DNA from: Ascidiaceihabitans sp029251465
GTDB lineage: Bacteria > Pseudomonadota > Alphaproteobacteria > Rhodobacterales > Rhodobacteraceae
Assembly: GCF_042932805.1 (NCBI RefSeq)
Contig: NZ_CP170633.1
Location: 682,001-746,000 of the forward strand
Reading direction: 5' to 3'
DNA: 64,000 nt
How positions within the stretch are numbered: position 1 is the first letter of the stretch; every line of letters starts with the position of its first letter. Of this stretch, positions 61,770-64,000 are shown in pieces. The translations under genes were made by a program, and so were the position numbers. Under the pieces are notes generated by a model. That model saw only the letters and a list, made by a program, of their open reading frames with translations. It did not search any database and was not told the DNA's origin.

Positions 61770-62316
61770 GCCCGGACCCTTCCTTGGTCGCTGTTTGTTG
61801 ACGCAGATCCAGCGCACGGCATGGACGCGGCAAAGCATCCAGTAGGCCCCGAATTTTGGACAGCTATGACTGCGAAGTCACAGAATCCTGGCGAACAAAT
61901 TGGTAAGACGGCGTACATCGCGATCACCTTGTTTTAGCAACACTCAGACCCCTTTTAGATGGGTGAAAAACGGGCCCAGTTCAGATTGGCGGTACATTCA
62001 TCAGGATGCGAGCGTGTTTCTTGCGCACCATCCGGTCTGGCAAAAAAGTGCCAGAATTCGCGGTGCACAGGCGAAAAATGGTAAGTTTTTCGGGTTTGAG
62101 GCATGATTTTCAGAGTGTTGGCATCAAATCCGTTTCGCTTGCTTGTGGCTGAGCGGTTCATCCTTAGGGTGCAAAGCAGATATTTTGACAGACCATCGCA
62201 TGGCTGTCCAAGCAGGGAGCCTTGATCGGTTCAAACAGGCGTCGATCGTCTGTTCCGGTCCGTTTCGGCGGCACGGTTTTTGTCGCCGTGACGCATAAAG
62301 AAGTAAGGGAGCAACA
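61770..62316. other. Intergenic region before the AsmA gene
   Basis: No gene is supported. It contains a perfect 7-base stem TCTGGCA/TGCCAGA (62036-62055) around AAAAAG, without a T run on either side. It presumably carries divergent promoters for the prenyl-pentose operon and the AsmA gene. Confidence 0.4.
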
Positions 62317-64000
62317 ATGCAATCGCGCATGAGGTTGAAGAACATGGTGTTTCATCTGCGCCAGTGGCTCGTCTGGATCGTGGCAGCCGCTGGCATCGGT
62401 GCGGCTGTGTATTTTGTCGCTCCGGCTTTGGTTCCGCATACGCTTGTCCAAGCACAGATTAATGAACAGATCGGGCGCTGGACGGGTGGGGCATTTCGAT
62501 TGCGCGCTGATGCAAAATTTACGGTCGCGCGCGGGTTTCGTGTGACGGTGTCAGATCCGGCGTTTGTGTCGCTCAACGAAATCGATGCGGCACCTGTCGT
62601 GACCGCGGACAGCATTGCAGCACCGCTCAGGTTATTGCCGCTGTTGCTTGGTCGGATCGAAATCGCGCAGCTTGTTCTGGTGCGTCCAGACATCGATTTG
62701 CGCAGGCCTGACATGCATTTCACAAAACCCGGCAATCCAGAAACCGTAGACCAAACCGCACCTGAGCTGGGTGACGTGATTTTGGTCGACGGCACCCTGC
62801 GGTTGCGCGGTGCGATGGGCCGTCATCAGGTGTCGGGTCTTAATCTGCGCTTGGGTGGCGATGCAGTGACAAACGCCGTGGCGATACAGGGCGGCGTGTT
62901 CGTGGGTGCACGCCATCTGCGTGTTGATTTGCAAGTGGATGACTTGCACGCATTGGTTTCGGATGCGGGATCGCAGGCAAAACTAAACGTCCGTTTGGGC
63001 GCACGCCGCAACAGCGACGAGGGCGACGTGGCGGCATCCGCGCAAGGACTGCCCTACGAAATCATCGAAAAAGCACGACAAACTGCGGATCGTTTTGGCC
63101 TGCCTTGGGGCGGGTTTGGTGCGCTGACCGCTGAGGGAACATTGTCGGTGACCCCGCAGGCGGTCTCCATGTTTGATGCACGCTATTCGCTTGGTGGCGT
63201 GAAAATGCAAGGTCACATGCGCGCGCAAACTGCTGGCCGGCCGGTGTTTGCGCAGTTGTTGGGCCTGCCTGATGCCGTGCACGCACTGGTCGCAGAGGCC
63301 ACAAACATGTCGGATCGTCGTTGGGTCGATGCCCCTGTGTCGATGGCCTGGCTCGATGGTCTTGATCTGGATATTGCGCTGGTTCGGGACACTCCATCGA
63401 ACGCGACGCCGAGACGTGATGCCGCCGCAGTTTCCCTTACTGTTGGCAATGGCACGACGTCGTTTGATCTGGCCGGACACATCGAAGGCTTTGGCCAAAT
63501 GCAGACCAAGATCGCCCTTGAGCACCAGATCGGTGCGCCGGTCAAAATGATGGCGTCCGGGCGCGTCGATACGATGTCCGTCGCCAATATCACGCAGTTG
63601 CTGGCGACGATGGGGTCGCCGCCGCTGATCGGTACGGCGCAATTGCCCGAAGGGCTGATGAACGGCACCTTTGATGTCCGCGCCCGTGGCCGCACGCTGG
63701 GCCAGATCGTCAACAGCATGAACGGGTCGGTCACCGCACAGCTAAAGGGCGGCAGTCTGGTGGGCGCGGATCTGGTCGCAACGCTCGAAACATTGGTCAA
63801 AGGGCGCGAGTTCATGACAGAAGAGCACGGCCCGCTAATCCCCGCGGCAGGGCGCACGCAGTTCGATCAGTTGGACGCGCGCGTCGATTTGGCATCCGGT
63901 ATCGCCAATGTTTCGCGGGTGTCCATCGAGGGCGAGCGGTTCGGCATCAACATGCTGGGCGAGGTCCAGTTGACCCAAGGCACGATGAATGTCGGTGGCA
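62317..64000 (+). CDS. AsmA-family protein (runs off the window)
   Basis: The frame is open from ATG 62317 (AAGGGAG site) through the window end, over 560 codons. It starts with a basic stretch and one membrane helix (WIVAAAGIGAAVYFVAPAL), then a long beta-rich periplasmic part: FTVARGFRVTVSDPAF, IAAPLRLLPLLLGRIEIAQLVL (the AsmA hallmark), FDLAGHIEGFG, GTFDVRARGRTLGQIVNSMNG and LDARVDLASGIANVSRVSIEG. AsmA-like proteins assist lipid movement between membranes. The C-terminal end is not in the window. Confidence 0.88.
   Translation, partial: MQSRMRLKNMVFHLRQWLVWIVAAAGIGAAVYFVAPALVPHTLVQAQINEQIGRWTGGAFRLRADAKFTVARGFRVTVSDPAFVSLNEIDAAPVVTADSIAAPLRLLPLLLGRIEIAQLVLVRPDIDLRRPDMHFTKPGNPETVDQTAPELGDVILVDGTLRLRGAMGRHQVSGLNLRLGGDAVTNAVAIQGGVFVGARHLRVDLQVDDLHALVSDAGSQAKLNVRLGARRNSDEGDVAASAQGLPYEIIEKARQTADRFGLPWGGFGALTAEGTLSVTPQAVSMFDARYSLGGVKMQGHMRAQTAGRPVFAQLLGLPDAVHALVAEATNMSDRRWVDAPVSMAWLDGLDLDIALVRDTPSNATPRRDAAAVSLTVGNGTTSFDLAGHIEGFGQMQTKIALEHQIGAPVKMMASGRVDTMSVANITQLLATMGSPPLIGTAQLPEGLMNGTFDVRARGRTLGQIVNSMNGSVTAQLKGGSLVGADLVATLETLVKGREFMTEEHGPLIPAAGRTQFDQLDARVDLASGIANVSRVSIEGERFGINMLGEVQLTQGTMNVGG

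Noticed and set aside
62036..62055. TCTGGCA/TGCCAGA hairpin as terminator
   Set aside because: No T run on either strand after the stem and no gene end close by; mentioned only in the intergenic entry.
1..64000. CRISPR arrays, rRNA or tRNA genes
   Set aside because: I found no regularly spaced repeats and no convincing T-arm or anticodon-arm patterns; a dedicated scan was not run.

Overview
The window looks like a chromosomal segment of a marine alphaproteobacterium of the Roseobacter group (Rhodobacteraceae). The basis is the gene content and arrangement: betaine-type ABC and TRAP uptake systems, a DddP-type M24 enzyme, an OtnK/OtnC sugar-acid operon, OpgGH, pyruvate carboxylase and an acs-adk pair. 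No rRNA, tRNA or CRISPR array was seen. The taxonomic call is inference from protein resemblance; no search was run.

Layout. (1) About 1-9.5 kb is an accessory, partly decayed region. It holds an IS3-type transposase fragment, a DUF3592 membrane protein, a frameshifted tail-collar gene, a LuxR regulator fused to a hydrolase fold that appears to lack its catalytic residues, an unknown two-gene cassette (4240-6055), a small HTH gene pair, a very acidic 505-residue protein with a toxin-like Ser/Thr-rich beta segment, and a broken inverted fragment of that same protein. (2) 9.7-12.8 kb is a quaternary-amine ABC transporter. (3) 12.9-20.9 kb is a catabolic neighbourhood (M24 peptidase, HAD pseudogene, Asp/Glu racemase-like enzyme, M20 deacylase, MetC-like PLP lyase, DddP-like M24 gene with an in-frame stop, sulfatase-like hydrolase). 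(4) 20.8-26.5 kb is a compact five-gene minus-strand operon: two unknown proteins, a DyP-type haem peroxidase, an atypical P450 and a GST. A perfect palindrome lies upstream. (5) 26.6-35.8 kb holds a TPR protein, pyruvate carboxylase, an FMN-dependent 2-hydroxyacid dehydrogenase, a receiver-like protein and UvrD. (6) 35.8-43.5 kb holds a translationally coupled sugar-acid operon (monooxygenase-like, MBL hydrolase, OtnK, OtnC, 2H phosphoesterase). It is divergent from a decarboxylating dehydrogenase, a Gfo/Idh oxidoreductase and a GntR regulator, with an AraC regulator after them. (7) 43.7-48.9 kb holds a flavin reductase, adk, acs, a CMD-family protein and an alcohol dehydrogenase. (8) 49.1-52.3 kb is a TRAP transporter. 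(9) 52.3-55.7 kb is opgGH. (10) 56.1-61.8 kb is a five-gene operon resembling the mycobacterial decaprenyl-phosphoryl-arabinose pathway (HAD-UbiA fusion, GtrA, DprE1-like, DprE2-like, multi-spanning membrane protein). (11) From 62.3 kb an AsmA-family gene runs off the end.

The strongest candidates for undescribed biology are the DyP/P450/GST operon with its two unknown partners, the arabinolipid-like operon beside opgGH, and the two toxin-like loci in the first 9.5 kb. Two genes in the catabolic neighbourhood are disrupted at clear positions (a Trp codon turned to TGA in the DddP-like gene; a stop plus an internal deletion in the HAD gene), which suggests that locus is decaying.
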